From assembly GCA_911728455.2 (NCBI GenBank), contig OU452240.1, forward strand, positions 6,419,352-6,483,351: 64,000 bases of DNA, written 5' to 3'. A model generated the notes under the pieces. That model saw only the letters and a program-made list of their open reading frames with translations. It was not told the origin of the DNA and made no database searches. This stretch comes from Marthasterias glacialis (lineage: Eukaryota; Echinodermata; Asteroidea; Forcipulatida; Asteriidae). Position 1 is the stretch's first letter, and each line of letters starts with the position of its first letter. Of the stretch, positions 11,501-22,866 are shown piece after piece. A program made the translations under genes and the position numbers.

Positions 11501-11535
11501 CAGTGAACGAAGCTTATGACGCTGTAACGCAATGA
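2351..11535 (+). CDS. Monocarboxylate-transporter-like protein (SLC16 family, MFS), 6 exons, 519 aa
   Basis: Predicted plasma-membrane carrier of the SLC16 family, whose members move monocarboxylates or related solutes, some with protons. The joined exons are 2351-2513, 8056-8352, 8987-9489, 9766-9991, 10493-10633 and 11306-11535; all junctions are GT-AG, with phases 1,1,0,1,1. The product has about 12 hydrophobic segments. Residues about 1-193 hold the first six, residues about 194-298 form a charged cytoplasmic loop, and the last six end near residue 480 before a polar tail. Family hallmarks seen are GSVGSLANGL after helix 1, WFPRKHNVRA before helix 5, and INYGWR. The start-proximal motif reads SGWRYWGWVV rather than the usual acidic-GGWGWVV. 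The helix-8 Asp/Arg pair of characterised MCTs appears as E346 and K350. The start is the first ATG opening this frame after the TGA at 2321-2323. The substrate cannot be told; the family call is firm. Confidence 0.93.
2624..2668. repeat. (TTTA)n microsatellite
   Basis: About ten TTTA units with single-base interruptions, in the first intron of the transporter gene. Confidence 0.85.
3150..3201. repeat. Poly-G followed by poly-C
   Basis: A run of about 20 G, then a spacer of about 20 bases, then about 12 C. It could fold on itself or form a G-quadruplex. The copy number of such runs is unreliable in assemblies. Confidence 0.85.
3335..3645. mobile_element. MITE-like element, family C, with a perfect internal hairpin
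   Basis: Outer ends GTGTGCCCGGCAAAAGG and CCTTTTGCCAGGCACACAACG are inverted. Inside the left end, 3353-3392 forms a perfect 15-bp stem with a 10-base loop. Intronic in the transporter gene. Confidence 0.65.
3781..4138. mobile_element. MITE-like element, family D
   Basis: Ends TACACACGCTTAA and TTTTTAGCGTGCA are inverted. Many subterminal copies of AAGTGTTRAATCCAAC in both orientations make the whole 358 bp partly palindromic. A related element is at 7496-7946. Confidence 0.6.
4481..5050. other. AT-rich intron stretch
   Basis: Within intron 1 of the transporter gene. Open frames here are short and unrelated to known families. Confidence 0.4.
5051..5264 (-). mobile_element. tRNA-derived SINE, family 1, minus strand
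   Basis: On the minus strand, the B box reads GGTTCGAGTCCC-like at the end of a tRNA-like head (ACTCAAGCTCTGGTGTTCTG). It is followed by ACACTTGTGTCGTTAAGCAA and a tail with GTAAAAGAACCCAGTACATT. The first bases of the head are lost. Full-length relatives lie at 50402 and 10764. Confidence 0.8.
6661..7124. mobile_element. MITE-like element, family E, about 50-bp inverted ends
   Basis: The left end from 6661 (TCTAGACTGGTTCCCGGTCC) and right end up to 7124 (GGGACCGGGAACCGGTCTAG) are inverted for about 50 bases, with a few mismatches. The 464-bp interior has no transposase. Confidence 0.8.
7496..7946. mobile_element. MITE-like element, family D relative, carrying a nested SINE
   Basis: Inverted ends TACACTCTTAAACAAC and TTTTTTAGAGTGTA. 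The subterminal AAGTGTTAAATCAACAC motif recurs at the right as AAGTGTTAATTTAACAC. A tRNA-like SINE lies inside. Confidence 0.65.
7661..7860 (+). mobile_element. tRNA-derived SINE, family 2
   Basis: A 72-base tRNA-like head starts CACTCTCGGTAGTTAATTAG and has the B box GGGTTCGAATCC with matching acceptor bases CCCGAG. A non-tRNA tail (TTTTTTTCACAGGACTCGGG) follows. The right limit is approximate. Confidence 0.75.
8056..8352 (+). CDS. MCT-like gene, coding exon 2
   Basis: Encodes residues 55-153, covering helices 2 to 4 and the run into helix 5. The acceptor is CCACTTAG at 8048-8055 and the donor GCAG|GTATGG at 8353; phase 1 to phase 1. Joining to exon 1 restores ALTGSVGSLANGL, a conserved SLC16 stretch. 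Confidence 0.93.
8609..8622. repeat. (AT)n tract in intron 2 of the transporter gene
   Basis: A short ATATAT run. The rest of the intron (8353-8986) shows no feature. Confidence 0.6.
8987..9489 (+). CDS. MCT-like gene, coding exon 3
   Basis: Encodes residues 154-321: helices 5 and 6, the long hydrophilic central loop (about 194-298, rich in Thr, Ser, Asp and Glu) and helix 7. The acceptor is CTTCCTCAG and the donor ATG|GTAAGC, phase 0. A single large exon carrying the central loop is common in SLC16 genes. Confidence 0.93.
9766..9991 (+). CDS. MCT-like gene, coding exon 4
   Basis: Encodes residues 322-396, helices 8 and 9. It holds GFSTDQTSLVLIIIGVCEIAGK, where E346 and K350 fall at the positions of the Asp/Arg pair in mammalian MCT1. 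The acceptor is CCTTTTTAAG and the donor G|GTAAGT at 9992. Confidence 0.92.
10493..10633 (+). CDS. MCT-like gene, coding exon 5
   Basis: Encodes residues 397-443, helices 10 and 11 (GILRGIFFGLGYSAGF, then VMVIPWGMGFLIGAPLSG). The acceptor is AGTTATAG and the donor CAG|GTGAGG at 10634, phase 1 at both ends. Confidence 0.92.
10764..10985 (+). mobile_element. tRNA-derived SINE, family 1, plus strand
   Basis: Head GTCGTGGCCGAGTGGTCTAA (A box) and GTGGGTTCGAATCCC (B box), then ACTTGTGTCCTCAAGCAAGA and a decayed tail. Leu/Ser-like tRNA ancestry. Lies in intron 5 of the transporter gene. Confidence 0.85.
11060..11089. repeat. (AAT)n microsatellite
   Basis: About nine AAT-type units next to the SINE tail; such tails often end in simple repeats. 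Confidence 0.8.
11306..11535 (+). CDS. MCT-like gene, terminal coding exon 6
   Basis: Encodes residues 444-519 and the TGA at 11533-11535. It starts GGLFDMTGNYNLS, as in other MCTs, then gives helix 12 and a cytoplasmic tail of about 50 polar residues. The acceptor is ATTACACAG. No C-terminal targeting motif was recognised. Confidence 0.92.
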
Positions 11536-12340
11536 GTCCCGTGTTCTTTTATAGTATGTGGAGATGTTAACTTAAACTGGTTAGCCACGTTTGAAGGGTA
11601 ATATTTCTTGCACGCCTTCATTGACAGCACATTGGCTCCCGTCTTTAGTCCAAGACGTTTTATGATTTACACATGCTAGGACACCACCTGATCCCACTAT
11701 GTACGTGTGTACATTACACAGCGCCCTCTGTTGGTTTAAATTCGATATCGAACACTACTTTTAACGTCGTCAATTGAAGACTAGTGTTCTTCTAAACCAC
11801 GTTCATGTACATGTACTTGTACTTGGTAGTCGTCTGTCGTTAAACGTGATTTCGCTTAGAATTTCAAGCTTTAAAAGTAGGGTCATCGTTTGGTTTATGT
11901 CGACGTAACGCTGATTTATTGGCAAAATTACAAAGAAAGATACAATAAAAGTCACCAGTGAAAGTTTCAGTTGACTACAGTGCGTACTCATTGAGAAAAA
12001 CAAAAGAACTGTCACAGTATTTTCATGAAGAATGTCGAATCCATCCATGTTTAGCAAGGTGGTGACAGGGGGGTACCAACCGCATTTCCGGCCGTACTGA
12101 GGGCAGCATTAAAACGGACACCACGGAAATTTCCAAAAGTCGCCAGCTTTTAGAGGTTAAATTTTGTTTGTCATACTTTTATTGATTTCTAATCAACGGC
12201 ACTTCGGACAAATAATTTCGCAGGACTAGTTGCCATCTTCTTTATAACGAGTTGTCTTTGTAACAAGGCTTTCGGATGAAAAAAATACACAATTTCTTTT
12301 CGGGGTCACTACCAAAGTATGACCCTACATTTTTAAATAT
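11536..12340. other. Transporter 3' flank
   Basis: Probable 3' untranslated region up to about 11970 (see the AATAAA at 11944), then intergenic. No other gene is seen. Confidence 0.4.
11944..11949 (+). terminator. Candidate polyadenylation signal for the MCT-like gene
   Basis: AATAAA lies about 410 bases after the stop codon. It is the canonical hexamer at a reasonable distance, but such hexamers arise often in AT-rich DNA. Confidence 0.3.
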
Positions 12341-12517
12341 GACACGATTATAGCAGTAAAAAGCCAGTTACTAAGCGCGCGGTGGTCACGTCACAGTTTG
12401 ACAAAGACGGCACCCTTTATGATTTGACTGCAAGCGCGCGTGTGCAGTATCTGGGTGCGAGTTCATCTTTCCATGCACAACCACAGGCCGGCTCATCATG
12501 ACGACACAGCCCCTTTA
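12341..12517. mobile_element. MITE-like element, family A, second copy
   Basis: Shares GATTATAGCAGTAAA, the CAGTTTGACAAAG segment, GATTTGACTGCAAGCGCGCG and the right end GACGACACAGCCCCTTTAA with the 616 copy. The left inverted end is missing, so it is truncated. Confidence 0.7.
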
Positions 12518-14490
12518 AGTGAAAAAACGTTCTCGAAATACATTTTTATTTCTTCCGATCAGCAATGCTACTAACCTATTTTTTAAAACATTTTTTGGAC
12601 AATTGTTATTATCTAAGCGAACCTTATGGTGTATTTGAACATACTAAATAATATAGATTTAAAAAAAAAATGCTTATATTTTAATGTTTGTTAAACTTTT
12701 TAAAATGTATTTGATTATTTTACTTCCATAAAAGTTTGGAAAACCGGGTTTATTTTATAGGATCATTGTCTCTATTTCCATTATGATCCTATTATATATA
12801 AATTATTTGTAAAATTGCTTTCAACCATCTCAAAACTTGAACAAGACGACAAAGCTCACAACAAATCAAAATCGTTTTCCAAGTGAATGGTTTTTATTCT
12901 TTTTTTTAAAAAAGGTCATCAACATTCATTAAAAACTGTACAGTTATTTAAAAACCAAAGAATCAACAGTGGGATGCAAGAGAAGTGTGTGGCATTAAAA
13001 AGGTTTTTGGTTTTAACTCAGGAAAATAACGCAGTTTAACAAAATTCCACAAAACTGCCTACCCCTTAAATCTGTGGTGCATTTGCATGCTTTCCACAAA
13101 CTCTTGCATGTTCTTCTGAAGAGTAGTGCACAAGTACCACAAAGTTCCACAGTGAAATAAACAAAGCCCCACACTGAACAGTTACTGCAGGATTATGTGG
13201 AACTGACCTGCTATGCTCACACTGTCTTGTTTTCCAGATGCCATGGGACTACATTATATGTGGTTTCTATGTTCTTAAAAATTCTTTAGTTTTACTTTGT
13301 TGAAGCGGATCAAAATTCCACAATTGTTGTGGTATTGGGTGGAATTGCATTGTGTTCTACAGCAGCACACATGTTCTTCAAAATTCCACAACTGTGGAAT
13401 TCCGTGGAATGAATGGCTTTTTGAACAAAGTGCACTGATTGTAGGAGGGTTATGCTTAAAGAGGTTATTTGACTACTAAAAATAAGTACCCTGAAGTATA
13501 ATCAATTTAAGCCTTATTCTTGCCCTTTAAGAAAAAACAAAGAAAACAATTCAGTGAAAAAGAATATTGTAATTCTTACATTATTTTTTCCCCTAAAAAA
13601 TTATTTGCAAATTATGACAATAGATTTGATTTGGTCAATGTGTTTCAATTTTAATAGAATGGTAAACTGTGTTAATGCTTTTAAATATCAATGAGAGAAA
13701 ACAAAAATAGTAAAATCTGAATATGTATATGAAATCACATGGGCACATGTGTCTCCTGTTTGTAAGTGTGACGTAATTGCACTGTAAGCCATGCCCACAA
13801 ACTGGCTCCCCTGGGCTCGATTTCACGATTTCAAGAGCTAAAACTGCGAATCACTCTTAGTTGCTAAGCAAAGTGTGATGTCACAATACAAATTACTATG
13901 GCAATACTGACAACTCATGTTATGATGAAACTTAGTGCTTTGTGAAATTGGCCCCAGATTACCAAAAGCCCATGGGAGTTGCATTCTGTCAAGAAATGCT
14001 TTTGAATGATTCAGTGGGTGATTTGGGATAAAAATACTCACAAACCTATGCCAGCTTTGCAGCCAGGAGTAGCGAAAACCTGCACACAGCAAATATCCAT
14101 GTGTGTGATGCAACAGCATTACCCAGTGAAGTTTTATCTTGTAGTTGGTGTTAACATGAGGCATGCCGCAACAGTCTGAGAGAAGTGAGTCTGTGGACAG
14201 CAAATGATTCATAAAAGAGAAAAAGTATGAGTTATTGTTTACAAACAATCTGCATATGATGTTGTTAATGCTGTGAGGTAATGTGCAAATCAGGAATATG
14301 TTTTCAAACAATGACTGCGAAATACAGTTAATGTTTCCAGCAAAATGGTAATTTCATTTGTAAGTTCTGCCTAACCTTGTCCCACGCTGTCTGACTATTA
14401 AGGCAAACCCAGGTCTGCAGTCTCATGAGGTGACAGTGCACTGTGCACGAGTTCCCATTCCGCGGTCTGAACATAGGACATGTCCAAATC
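12518..14490. other. AT-rich intergenic region with repeated TTCCACA motifs
   Basis: No gene is recognised. Between about 13040 and 13420 the motif ATTCCACAA or its complement recurs at least six times, including a dyad AATTCCACAACTGTGGAATT, suggesting an old palindromic repeat. Confidence 0.35.
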
Positions 14491-14500
14491 AGCAGCAGAA

Positions 14501-15112
14501 AGCTTCATCGGCTGCAGCTGTTGCTAAGGGCAGCACAATGTAGCTGTTGCTGAGGGCGGCATAAAGCATCATTGGCTGCGGCTGTTGCTAAGGGCAGCAC
14601 AATGTGGCTGTTGCTAAGGGCGGCATAAAGCTTCATCAGCTGTGGCTGTTGCTGAGGGCAGCATAAAGCTTCATCGGCTGTGGCTGTTGCTGAGGGCAGC
14701 ATAAAGCTTTATCAGCTGCAGCTGTTGCTGAGGGCAGCACAAAGCTTCAATGGCTGCAGCTGTTGCCGAGGGCAGCATAAAGCTTCATCGGCTGCAGCTG
14801 TTGCTAAGGGCAGCACAACGTAGCTGTTGCTGAGGGCGGCATAAAGCACTGGCTGCGGCTGTTGCTAAGGGCAGCACAATGTGGCTGTTGCTAAGGGCGG
14901 CATAAAGCTTCATCTGCTGTGGCTGTTGCTGAGGGCAGCATAAAGCTTTATCAGCTGCAGCTGTTGCTGAGGGCAGCACAAAGCTTCAATGGCTGCAGCT
15001 GTTGCCGAGGGCAGCATAAAGCTTGATCGGCTGCGGCTGTTGCTGAGGGTAGCATAAAGCTTCATCGGCTGCGGCTGTTGCCGAGGGCAGCACAAAGCTT
15101 CAATGCAGCCGT
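14501..15112. repeat. Minisatellite, 38-bp unit with 280-bp higher-order repeat
   Basis: Unit core GGCTGTTGCTGAGGGCAGCA with AAAGCTTCATCGGCTGCG, in full and shortened forms. The ordered series starting at 14501 is repeated from 14781 with nearly the same variants, so a block of about 280 bp was duplicated. The apparent Gln/Ala-rich open frames on the minus strand follow from the repeat and are not genes. Confidence 0.9.
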
Positions 15113-17820
15113 AGCCGCTAAAAACAGAAAACAGCCAAAACTACGCAAACTTGCATAGTCTTGTACCCAGTATTCAAAGTGCACCTTAGCGTGTACTCAA
15201 ATGGGGGACTCACTCCTCCAACTCCACACTCAACCAAGTTATTAGTGAAAAAACTACTTTGGACTTACCTTAAAAAGTTCTACATAGTCGCTCTTCCCTC
15301 ATCTGTGCCTTCTCCTGCAGCTCTGTTGATAAATCTAAAACACTATGCATATTTCTTTATAACAATATTCCAACACAGTTTTGACAACAGAAAGGTCATT
15401 AATACATCTGCTTTTGGATGATAAACCACAAAATTGGAGCAAATGAGTTGGACAGCTTTCTCTGTAGGGAATAGTTTACAATCAATACTAAATCGAGCAC
15501 ACCTGAAGATGGTTCATACTTAAATCGTAGACCTTTTTTGAGCTTTGAGCAAAGTTGTTGCAACCCTTTTCACAAGAAATTTTGAAGGTAATACACTCTC
15601 AGGACTGTGGTTACAGAAACAAAACTGGATTTGAAAGTTGAATATCGAGTGTGCACACATCAGTTTTGTGGCAAGACAAATACAATTGCACATTGAAAAT
15701 GCTGAAAATTGATGTTTCAGTGACATTATCAGACTGTTTTGAGAACAGCAAAATAACTCTTACTGGATGGAAAAAACAGTGAAGCAAAAGGGAGTAGTTA
15801 GTACACAACTTTGAAATAACATATCCTGATAACAACTTGGCTTTTTATTATAATCCACTTTTAAAAATACAATTAAACAAAGAGCCCTTCCATAAAAAAG
15901 TCCTTACAAAATATTGCTCTAACATCTTCATAATTAGGCAGTTATAACATTTGAGTGTAGTCAATACAAGTATATATTCTTTTTAAATCATGGTTTCCAG
16001 ATACTCAAAATCCAAAAATCTAAACTTGTACAGGTTGGTTCTCAAATCCAAAATCGTCTTTCATTCAAATCCCAGATAATGTACAAGTTCTTTCAATTTG
16101 TGTACATGTATATTGGAAACATCAAACAGCGCCGTGGCAGCGCGGGTGAAACTTTTGCAAATTCCTCTATTTCCAATCAATGAGACAAAAAATTATCAAA
16201 AAGCAATTTTATTTTACATTGACTGGCTTTATTGAGTAATTTTCCATGATCTATTACTTAATAAAATGCATTTCATTGTGAACTGATGAAGCTACGGAAT
16301 TTCATTCATGAGTTATAAAGAATGTTAGAGCAAAATTTTGCAGAGAAACAGATATCAGAGAATATTGAATAATAAATCTAAAAAAACAGTAACAGTTGAC
16401 CTCAAACTACATTTTAACACTGAAATTAAATTTATGCGAGCAGTTTCTGTTTACAGTGGTTTATAAAGTCTGCAAACTTTTAAAAGTCATCCTTTTATCT
16501 GAATATCTAATTCTAAAGCTGAAAGTATTTACAAAGTTAAATTCCTCTCGAACACCAAGAGAAGATGTTTTTAGTTTGTTTTCCACAACTACAAACCCAG
16601 CAAATTGAGAAAGAATTATCAAAACTTGAGTTTTAATATTTTCCAACTCTAGATGTTGCATTTCACTTAAAAATGCGAGTGGCATAAATACATGATATTC
16701 AAAGCACATGCTGTAAAACATGACAAAGTCCTTACTTAAAATTACGAACTGCAAATACTGTTAAATGACAGACAATCATAACAAACACACAAACAAAAAA
16801 TCTTACGAGCAATGACTTGAAATGACGGGAATTTGCTAGCAGTTTCCTAACTTGTCCACGAAGATGCCCTTGGAAGCTCCCATTTCTCTGAAGTCGCAGC
16901 ATACAACTGTATAAACCATGGGTGAGGACTTGACCAGCTACAAAGAAGTACATTGAGTTCCTCAGGGATCTGTTCTTGGACTTTTATAGGTGTTTACTGC
17001 TCTTGTTATACAACTGCTGATGAGGTGCCTGTTGTTATTACTCTTGCTCCTCCAACTGACAATGTTGCTTGACTCACATGACTTTGGTGAAGACGTTGAT
17101 GAACTCCACGGACAGCACTCCTCTTTTCACTTTCACTGATGCTCCATTTTTGAAATTATTCCCAAGTGATTTTTTTTTTTGCATTTGGAAAGTAAACCAA
17201 TGGACTGACCTGGTTCAGATTTTAACTATTTTGTAATGTCCATCCAAAATGAAATTGAAGTCCCACAAATACACATGTATACACTTCATCATCTCTAACT
17301 CAAAATAAATGATGATATGCATGAATTTCCATTTTTAAAACATCACAAATCCTACTTCTGTAATTTTGGTCAGTGGAAATGAAGAATTTACAAAATATTG
17401 AACCACTCAACGAGTGGTGTTTTTCAAAGTGGAATCATACCAATTTAGTTTACAGTTTCTAAATAAATGTTCATACAATACAGTCTTTCACAAAAATGTA
17501 TGTAGCTGTAGGATGGATATCTTGGTCATGAAGTCACTGAAAGTCCTGAGAAGAAGAGGTTTGATCGAAAGAACAAAAAAAAACAGATCAGCATCAAATA
17601 AAAGTTAAAACAAAATCTACAAATGTACAAATTACTAACTAAAAATAATGAGCAAGACAGAAATAAAGTTTTACATTGAAAAAGAAGCGGTTTTGAAATT
17701 CATACGTATTTCACTAAAAGAAAACCTCAACTACACCAAATTTCTTGTAAATCAGGGTCAGATTTAATGGCAGTGTTTTCCCCAGAATTCTGCGCTACAG
17801 GCTCCTATAAAGCATGTGAA
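15113..17820. other. AT-rich intergenic region
   Basis: No recognised gene or repeat family. Base composition and poly-A/T runs would fit either intergenic DNA or a long 3' untranslated region. Confidence 0.4.
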
Positions 17821-17827
17821 CCTAGTA

Positions 17828-18060
17828 TAGTGGTCAAGTTGGTGTAGTGGTACCTTCCCTTGCCTTCCACCTCTAGGACCCCGGTTTGAATCCCACCCGG
17901 GGGGCACTATGTGGATTGGGTTTTCAGTCCCTACCTGATTGCATGGGTTTTCCCTGGAATAAATCTTGGGGGTTTTCCCATCCACATCTAAAACTGAAAC
18001 CTCATTGTCTTCTCTCAACAGGATTCTTGGCTGTTATAGTGATTAAGTTCACTTTCTGAG
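17828..18060 (+). mobile_element. tRNA-derived SINE, family 3
   Basis: tRNA-like head with AGTTGGTGTAGTGGTACC (A box) and CCGGTTTGAATCCCACCCGG (B box). The tail is rich in GGGTTTTCC repeats and ends in GTTATAGTGATTAAG, which is also seen at 11022-11036. Confidence 0.75.
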
Positions 18061-20311
18061 AATCCTCGGCTTCACAACCAGAATTAAGTACAGGCTGTAA
18101 GCACAAAATTCTGTGGTAAGCAGAGCCATGAAATTGGGCCCAGAACTTTTACTGTATCAGCCATAAATATTTTTATAAGACCAACTATATCTTTCTTTTT
18201 AATATTTGTAGAACTTTATGGAACAGGTTGTGAATAGAACAAGCTTAATTTTACATAAGTAAATTTCCTAAAAACACAAGTTTGCAAAGCTAAAGACTGC
18301 ACAAGTTTTTCTTTCGTTGGAGGGTTACTGACCCAATACTGAAATCACTGTACTTTTTGGTTCAGTGAATATTTCAAGTCAGAAAATTGTGTTATTTTGT
18401 ACAATAATTTTGTGTTTAAAGACCAAAGAAATTAAGTGTAAGCCTACAGTTTGTTTTATCAGTAACGGTAGAAAGTAATGCAAAAAGGCTTCATGAGTTG
18501 TAACAACGCAATCATTTCTCCAAGTTATGTTATCCAAGAATTTGTTTCTGGAAATATACTCTCCATGTTAAGGAGTTATGACACCCTACAAACTCAAGTA
18601 AACCCTGAATACAAACAAAATATTTACAAACTGGGAAATACTGGTCCCAAAAAGTGCAGAGAAATCTTGTATTGTACCAAAGAAATGAACGCCAGCTACC
18701 AGTGATTTTACTATCTTAACAGAAGATCCACGAGAACAAAGAAATTTTTTTTTTATTGTTATTTGCTGAGGTTGACAGTTTTAACTTCTTGTACAGAATA
18801 TACAGCTTGCAAGTTAAGGATTTTAAACTATTCGGTTCGATAACAGAAAGGCAAATAATCTTGTTTTCATTATTTCTTTTCGAAAGCAACTAAGATGGTG
18901 ATTTTAGAAAAGACAATTCCTTCAAACCACTGCTGTGACCACTACATGTATTTGCTAGCAATAACATTTTGCAAACCCTTTAGCATGACATCATCATGAA
19001 AACAACTTCTGACAGAAAGTACCCCATTTTATACTCTACGTTTTTCCTCACAAATTTCAAATTGTAAAATGCATGGGTTTTAATTGATTACCACAAGAGG
19101 CTTCGGTTCCATTTTTGTTCACTTCTAGTTCTCATCATGATGTATAAGTATTGTTACACGTTCTTCCTCAGAATTTATAATAACTACAAAAACTAAAAAT
19201 CACATTGGTTTAATTATTTGTGACAAACGGCTGCAGGTCCAAACGTCAAGTGTCTAAAAAATTCAACTGTCTGGCTTCATGAAAAGTTACTCTATGAGGA
19301 TTATTAAATCTGACCATAATGACACTTTTTCATACCAAACCAAACCATGCCTCGAAGTAGTCTGGTCTTGACTTTGAAATCAGCATTTACAGATACTTTT
19401 ACATTAAAAAAAAATGATAACGGTGTGTTTTCTAATCTTCACACACAGATTCTATAAGAAATTTTCAAGAACCGAGCTCATCCAGTAGAAAATTGGGACT
19501 TACAGTTTTCTCAAAAACATAGAAAGTAGTCCCACCTTTATCGATATAGCGATCTAAATTTATTATCAACTGCCTGTATGCATTGCATAATATAATAATA
19601 ATTATGATTGTTGTTATTCTGGAGGAATTTCCAGGGGCATTCATTTCCCTTTAGATTAGTCCCACTCCCCCTCCCTCGTCGTCATCAAAAAATCTTGTGG
19701 CCCAAACATTGCCTTTTGATTTATAAAAATAGTACTTTTTGCAGCATTGGTATAATTCTTTTGGAAAAAATACTTCAACTTACATTTACACAGGGAATAC
19801 ACAGTACAAGTAGTGATAGTAAAACCGTGATATTTCTTCTTAATTATTTTGCAAGTTGCTTGAGCCTTTCCGAAGCAACTTATAGAATAAACAAAAGTCA
19901 AGTCTACTGAAAAAAATAAAGTTGTAGATATCTGAACCCGCAAGGGATGATAAATATAACCAACTCTTTATGATTGTTATTTTTATAAACATAAACTTTA
20001 AAATCATGGTAATTTTTTTCAAGAAAATATATTTCCTTACTAACAAAAAACCTTAAGTACTCGTACCATCAAAACGTAAAAATGCAACATTAACTGTTTG
20101 CATCTTTACATTAATAAACAAAACGAATTTTTTTAAAATAGTACTATTTTCTTAATAGACGTCATAACACTTAATTATTATGTATCAATCTGTCAATGAA
20201 AAAAAAATCAGAATCAAATTCACAAATCATAAAAAATGTGTTATTGATGTAAAGATCAATATATCAAATCAAGAGAACAACACGCATTTTGTCACTTTCC
20301 TTTATGGAATA
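18061..20311. other. AT-rich intergenic region
   Basis: No gene recognised; open frames are short and of AT-driven composition. Confidence 0.4.
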
Positions 20312-20470
20312 CAATGGGAGACTTCTGAACGGTGCTTTTTTTCACAGTTCTTACCAGTAGTACGCACTCTCAGAACTAAACACGCAGTACAGAGCATGTG
20401 TGCGCATGCTCAGAACTATAAAAAAGAACCGTCGTGTTCGCTGTCGCCAGCGTCTCAAAAGTCTCCCATT
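20312..20470. mobile_element. MITE-like element, family F
   Basis: Inverted ends CAATGGGAGACTT and AAGTCTCCCATT. A second inner pair, ACGGTGCTTTTTTTCACAGTTCT and AGAACTAT...AAGAACCGTCGTG, is imperfect. 159 bp, non-coding. Confidence 0.5.
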
Positions 20471-22396
20471 TCCAACTCCGATCAATCTAAAACAACATCA
20501 AGTTGTCATAAACAACGTAAAATAAAGCATTTTGTAAATCAACTACTCAATGTAGCCAGTTGTACCACCTGAAATTGAAACAACATTGGTTAAAGTCATT
20601 GACATTATAATTAGTTAAAAAATTAAAAAACAGAAGCATTAAAGGCAGGGGATACTTTTGGTAATTACTCCAAAAATAAATGACCATACAAAAACTTCCT
20701 TCGTAAGGAGCAACTGAGAGCTGTTGATAGTATAAATCATTGTGAGAAACGACTCCCTTTGAAGTAACATAGTTTTTCAGAAAGAGGTAATTTCTCGCTG
20801 AAATATTTGAATCTGAGAAAGGCTTCAGGCATGAAGACTTCTTCACATAATGAAATGCAGTTTCAGCATTTTGCGTGGAAATAACTGCTCCAGATTTTCG
20901 CCAATATCTCAAGAACAATTACATCTTTTGAAACAAAATTTTCAGAGGTTAGTTTTATGGTATATATCTACAATTATACAGGATTGAAACAAACGAACGG
21001 TTCCAAATACCAAAGGTATACTCTGCCATTAATCTTTTTAGACATCAAGGGAGAAAAAAATCACAATCCTAGAATGAATTAGAATAATCATCATAATTTT
21101 GAGCAAAACCATAATGTTAAGATGCAGTTCAGACATGCAACCTGGTGAAAAAGAGAAGGGTGAAACAAAGATAACCTTGGACATGAGTTTGTACAGTGTT
21201 TTCCAAATTAGACACTAAAAACCAAGAAACAGAGGGAATCGGCTGATAAGTTGCATATACATATGCACAGACTGACTATAGTAGGTCAAACATAAGGGTG
21301 GACCCGGCCACACTTTCTTCCCAGTCCCCAACCACACCCTTTTCCCCACCACCAAATTGTTCAAATCATGTACATTTTATATTCCATGCAAAAAATAATG
21401 TTGCGTGTTTTTCAATACAATTATCCTGAACAATAATAAGTGTTATGCCTAACTAAAAAAGAATTACAGGTGTAAATTTCTACACCAGTTCTACACATTG
21501 ACAACATCTGTTGCTAAAAGAGGATCACAAATATTTAACAACTTTTTACAAAAATATAAGCAACTAAATCCACCTTTCTGTTAGAACAAAGTATGTTAGT
21601 TGAACATGTTAGTGATTTTACTTTCAATTTGAAGAAAACATTGCACTCCTGGGAAAATGTATGGCAGAAAAATACAACACAACAGCAACCAATGTAACAA
21701 AGCTTTTGGAAATAGCTTTTTACAAATACATTTTGAGATTGACCTGTAGCTGGACACTGAGGTAAGCAAATACCATTCTTTGAATTTAAAAAACAAAACA
21801 AAAATATCAAAAAATATCTGCAAAAAAAGAGAGAGAAAAGTATCAGGCCTAGATTTGTTATCATGTTATAAAACTTAACAAATGTTTAATATTTTTAAAG
21901 TGACAATAATTTCATCCCTTATATTTCATGCATTTGTTTTTAAAATTAAGACATAATTTGGAAACATGATGTTTCTCCCCTCAAAACAACACAAGTAATT
22001 TTGTCAGCACTAATGAATGTCAATTCATATCTAGTTAAGGTTTGTTCCTTTTTATCCGCTGTTGAAATAAATATTTTTTTTTTGCATTAATCAATTTTAA
22101 ATTAAATATCATGAACAATTTACAGACAACTAATACAGCCATTTCACATCCCCTCAAAATTCCCCTAAATAAAAAATTACAACAAACCCTGTTAAAATCA
22201 CCAGGTCGATCAAAATGCACTTCAAAACATATATTACTAAATATACTAATTATATAAAAATACAAATTCTAGATATTAACTTTTTATACATGTGTCCCTT
22301 CGACAATTATCTGAAACTGTTCACCCCTTCAAATTTGTTTTAATTATTTGTTTTATTATATTTTACTTTTACTGTCATTATTATTATTATTATTAT
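20471..22396. other. AT-rich intergenic region
   Basis: Nothing recognisable beyond simple A/T runs. Confidence 0.4.
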
Positions 22397-22533
22397 TACA
22401 CTCTAAAACTAGTTAGTCAAAACAGCCTTAATTAGTCATTTTAGACCATTTTTGACTAATTTTAGTCAAAATGTGGTCTAAAAAAAAAAGACGAATTAAC
22501 GCTGTTTTGACTAAGTTAATTTTGAGAGTGTAT
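22397..22533. mobile_element. Short inverted-repeat element (TTAGTCAAAA motif)
   Basis: Ends TACACTCTAAAACTAGTTAG and TTAATTTTGAGAGTGTA. The body is built from TTAGTCAAAACAG and TTTAGTCAAAATG and their complements, so most of the 137 bp can pair. Flanked by ATT and TTTA microsatellites (22375-22396 and 22534-22612). Confidence 0.65.
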
Positions 22534-22621
22534 TATTTATTTATTTATTTATTTATTCATTAATCTATTTTATTTATTTATTTATCTATTTATTTATTTA
22601 TATTTATTATTATTTTTTTTT
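22534..22621. repeat. (TTTA)n microsatellite
   Basis: About twenty imperfect TTTA/TTAT units running into a poly-T. Confidence 0.85.
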
Positions 22622-22714
22622 TAGGGGGTGGGGATTGACGCAAACTGTATCAAGTTTCAGCAAAGCTATTTCAGCGATGTTTGAAGCTTTGCATTGTGTG
22701 GATAATCTAGCTGT

Positions 22715-22866
22715 TGTGACCCGGGCCTGGAAGTTCATGTTTGAGAGGGCAAGGCCGTTTTCATTTTGGAACGGGCACATCCACTGAAAACTCTTATAGT
22801 CTATGGGAAACTCTTGAAAGGGCCAAGACTAGGGCAACGGAAGCCATGACCTATGTAAATCTCCTT
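22715..22866 (+). repeat. Dispersed repeat G (GGGCAAGGCC...ACCAAGGC family), diverged copy
   Basis: Contains GAGAGGGCAAGGCCGTTTTCATTTTG, TCTATGGGAAACTCTTGAAA and CAAGACTAGGGCAACGGA in the order seen at 25510-25660. Confidence 0.6.

Noticed and set aside
14505..15095. Gln/Ala-rich open frames on the minus strand
   Set aside because: They follow the 38-bp repeat exactly, with no start context, splice sites or non-repeat sequence.
20180..20572. 130-codon open frame on the plus strand
   Set aside because: AT-driven composition, no recognisable domain, and it overlaps a MITE-like inverted repeat.
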